Source: a virus. Taken from it: a DNA stretch of 56,987 nucleotides. This document shows positions 55,626-56,987 of this stretch, one piece after another; position 1 is the first letter of the stretch, and every line of letters starts with the position of its first letter. The position numbers were made by a program, and so were the translations under genes. The stretch covers positions 1 to 56,987 of the IMG/VR virus record IMGVR_UViG_3300021964_000079. The stretch is one strand, 5' to 3'. The notes under the pieces are model-generated. The model worked only from the letters and a program-made list of their open reading frames with translations, ran no database searches and was not told where the DNA came from.

Positions 55626-56104
55626 TAGTCTTCTTCCCTTGGAATGATTGACCAACGACCACAGAGAACAACTGCATAGTATGCGGCATACATCTTCCAT
55701 TTAGGAATGGCGGGGTCAGCGTCTTTCATTGCCATCAGAAATACATTGTCTGATGCTTTCTTTGCAGCCTTGTAGTTACTGATAATTTCATATACATTGG
55801 GGTGTTCATCAAGAACACCTTCTTTTTCACGATACTGGCGAATACGTTTGTAGAGAAGGTCATGAATGATAGCAGCACGGGCAATGTCCCACGGAGAAAT
55901 CAACCACCAGATTGCACGGGGTACACTAGCAAGGTCTGTCACAAATCCCTTAGTACAAGTGATCTTACTTGCAGGACATTTCACACCAACTGTCTCTAGT
56001 GCGCCCTCATCAATCTCTTCATTCTGATATGAGAGAGAGCGTTCCAGAATCCACTTCTTAGGTGGATGGAATTCAGCTGAAATTTTATTATTGAACTTTC
56101 CCAT
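55625..56104 (-). CDS. DUF1353 family protein
   Basis: A 159-residue protein with the DUF1353 core CTKGFVTDLASVPRAIWWLI, IARAAIIHDLLYKRIRQYRE and a helical C-terminus with conserved His/Asp. DUF1353 proteins are frequent near phage lysis genes, function unknown. Overlaps the lipoprotein gene by 17 bases. Confidence 0.85.
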   Translation of the reverse strand: MGKFNNKISAEFHPPKKWILERSLSYQNEEIDEGALETVGVKCPASKITCTKGFVTDLASVPRAIWWLISPWDIARAAIIHDLLYKRIRQYREKEGVLDEHPNVYEIISNYKAAKKASDNVFLMAMKDADPAIPKWKMYAAYYAVVLCGRWSIIPREED

Positions 56105-56468
56105 CTTCCTCTTCCTTATTCGGTACTACTGCATTTTCGTAGTAGACAATGATCTGCTTCTGTTGTTCTATATATCGTCTCAGTTCAGCAAAGTTTAGAC
56201 TAAGGTTTTCGTAGTCCTTCACTGATAGCGCAATGTACGAATCCGCTCCATTTTTCTTTTCATATGACTTAATAAATTCATCGTAGTTTACCTTTGAAAC
56301 TACATAAATCTTAACGTCATTTAGTTGGACTTGTTTTGGTCTTGCTACTACCGGAATTTCCGTTTTTACTACCTTTGTCACCGTCACCACCTTCGGTGGC
56401 ATTATCCGGCCGCACCCCATTAGGGTCAGTGATAATAGCAAGATCGTCCCATAAACGATTGGTCGCAT
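56088..56468 (-). CDS. Outer-membrane spanin lipoprotein (o-spanin)
   Basis: A 126-residue lipoprotein: signal MRPIVYGTILLLSLTLMGC with lipobox Cys19, then a Pro/Val-rich part and a C-terminal coiled coil (ELRRYIEQQKQIIVYYENAV). Its first 152 bases overlap the i-spanin gene in another frame, the usual Rz1-in-Rz pattern. Confidence 0.8.
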   Translation of the reverse strand: MRPIVYGTILLLSLTLMGCGRIMPPKVVTVTKVVKTEIPVVARPKQVQLNDVKIYVVSKVNYDEFIKSYEKKNGADSYIALSVKDYENLSLNFAELRRYIEQQKQIIVYYENAVVPNKEEEDGKVQ

Positions 56469-56796
56469 TTTGCATCCTCTTCTCTATCAAACCCGGTTTC
56501 TTATTCGCCAAGTGAGTTAGGTTATGTTTTCGCAGAGTGTTACGCAACTGGTCACCATACTGTTCTGCTACTTGTAATTCTTTTTGTAGTTCTCTATTTA
56601 GTTCTGAATTTCTTTGAACATCCTCAATCATCGTATTGATAGTTTCTTCTTGCAGTTGTGCAGCTACTTCTAGTTTCGCATTGTTTTCGGTCAGGATAGC
56701 AATACGCTCTTGAGTGTCCTTGTAATATATGTACCCACCGTAACCTACGCCACCTATTACACCCATGATAATCAGGAACAGATAAACTTTAATCAT
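56317..56796 (-). CDS. Inner-membrane spanin (i-spanin)
   Basis: A 159-residue protein with an N-terminal membrane anchor (MIKVYLFLIIMGVIGGVGYG) and a long coiled coil (ENNAKLEVAAQLQEETINTM ... NRELQKELQVAEQYG), then a low-complexity Gly/Ser/Lys tail that is only there because it overlaps the o-spanin gene. Fuses inner and outer membranes at lysis. Confidence 0.8.
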   Translation of the reverse strand: MIKVYLFLIIMGVIGGVGYGGYIYYKDTQERIAILTENNAKLEVAAQLQEETINTMIEDVQRNSELNRELQKELQVAEQYGDQLRNTLRKHNLTHLANKKPGLIEKRMQNATNRLWDDLAIITDPNGVRPDNATEGGDGDKGSKNGNSGSSKTKTSPTK

Positions 56797-56987
56797 TACT
56801 GAATATACATGTTAAGTTCATATCTCTTGTTGTCGAGATTAGCAACTTGAATATGTACCTTCTGTTTTTTGTTAGTATCTAGGATGTAACTGTTCGTCTT
56901 ACCACTGCTTGGTTTTCTTGGACCACTCGCAACCTTACTATCAATCTCATCAGGGTCTACTATCACGCCTTTGCTCTTTGCGAACTT
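56796..56987 (-). CDS. C-terminal end of a conserved phage protein (N-terminus outside window)
   Basis: The frame is open from the window edge and ends at TAA at 56796, overlapping the i-spanin ATG as TAATG. It reads KFAKSKGVIVDPDEIDSKVA ... KVHIQVANLDNKRYELNMYI. Family unknown. Confidence 0.65.
   Translation of the reverse strand, partial: KFAKSKGVIVDPDEIDSKVASGPRKPSSGKTNSYILDTNKKQKVHIQVANLDNKRYELNMYIQ

Noticed and set aside
1-56987. CRISPR array, integrase, transposon or insertion sequence
   Set aside because: No regular spaced repeats, integrase motifs, transposase motifs or flanking terminal repeats were seen.

Overview
This window is part of the genome of a lytic, T4-like contractile-tailed phage, most probably marine. 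It encodes T4-type baseplate, tail, replication and late-transcription proteins (homologues of gp4, gp5, gp6, gp25, gp26, gp27, gp32, gp33, gp41, gp48, gp51, gp53, gp54, gp59, gp61, UvsX, RNase H and a gp29-type tape measure). It also carries genes typical of marine T4-like phages: PhoH, 2OG-Fe(II) oxygenases, HesB/IscA, ThyX and DUF6433. The host is probably an alphaproteobacterium, because the phage carries a circularly permuted two-piece tmRNA, a form best known from that class. I saw no integrase, lysogeny module or CRISPR array.

Layout. Nearly everything is on the minus strand in tightly overlapping operons (TAATG, ATGA and TGATG junctions); only 20149-25002 (head completion and tail genes) is on the plus strand. 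1-5149: baseplate wedge and spike (gp6, gp25, unknowns, PAAR tip, gp5). 5168-16948: 2OG oxygenases, UvsX, a field of very small early genes each behind its own promoter, an interrupted tRNA-Ser-like RNA, an HNH endonuclease, gp41 helicase, dCMP deaminase, HesB/IscA and a zeta-toxin-like kinase. 17007-20107: gp27-like hub, gp53, gp48. 20149-25002 (+): gp4, a conserved structural protein, gp54/gp19-like tube protein, gp26 with a putative -1 frameshift into gp51, an EF-hand membrane protein and the tape measure. 25042-31172: gp32, DUF115-like protein, ThyX, tRNA-Thr, gp59, gp33, two exported proteins, permuted tmRNA and a PD-(D/E)XK nuclease. 31184-42489: nucleotidyltransferase, APS-kinase-like protein, sulfotransferase, lysozyme, PhoH, oxygenases, SleB-type hydrolase, SprT-like protein, RNase H, ribosomal protein S21, a deaminase, and a tRNA-Arg embedded in frame in an ORF. 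42579-49383: a curli-like cassette (two small membrane proteins, CsgF, CsgG, curlin, FecR, second curlin, unknown, CHASE2-cyclase). 49423-56987: nuclease, glutaredoxin-NrdB, NrdA, gp61 primase, holin-like membrane proteins, DUF1353 and overlapping spanins.

How it works together. Two promoter classes are legible. Early genes have TTGACA-17 bp-TATAnT promoters, often buried in the end of the upstream gene. Late genes have T4-type TATAAATA boxes that would need the usual gp55/gp33/gp45 machinery (only gp33 is seen here). Several promoters lie so close to the start codon that the mRNAs should be leaderless.

The most unusual system is the curli-like cassette. It pairs an outer-membrane amyloid-secretion pore (CsgG/CsgF) and two curlin-repeat proteins with a FecR protein and a transmembrane CHASE2-class III nucleotide cyclase. 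From memory, curli secretion genes and alphaproteobacterial-type tmRNAs have been noted in a few marine T4-like phages; I could not check how much of this arrangement is already described.
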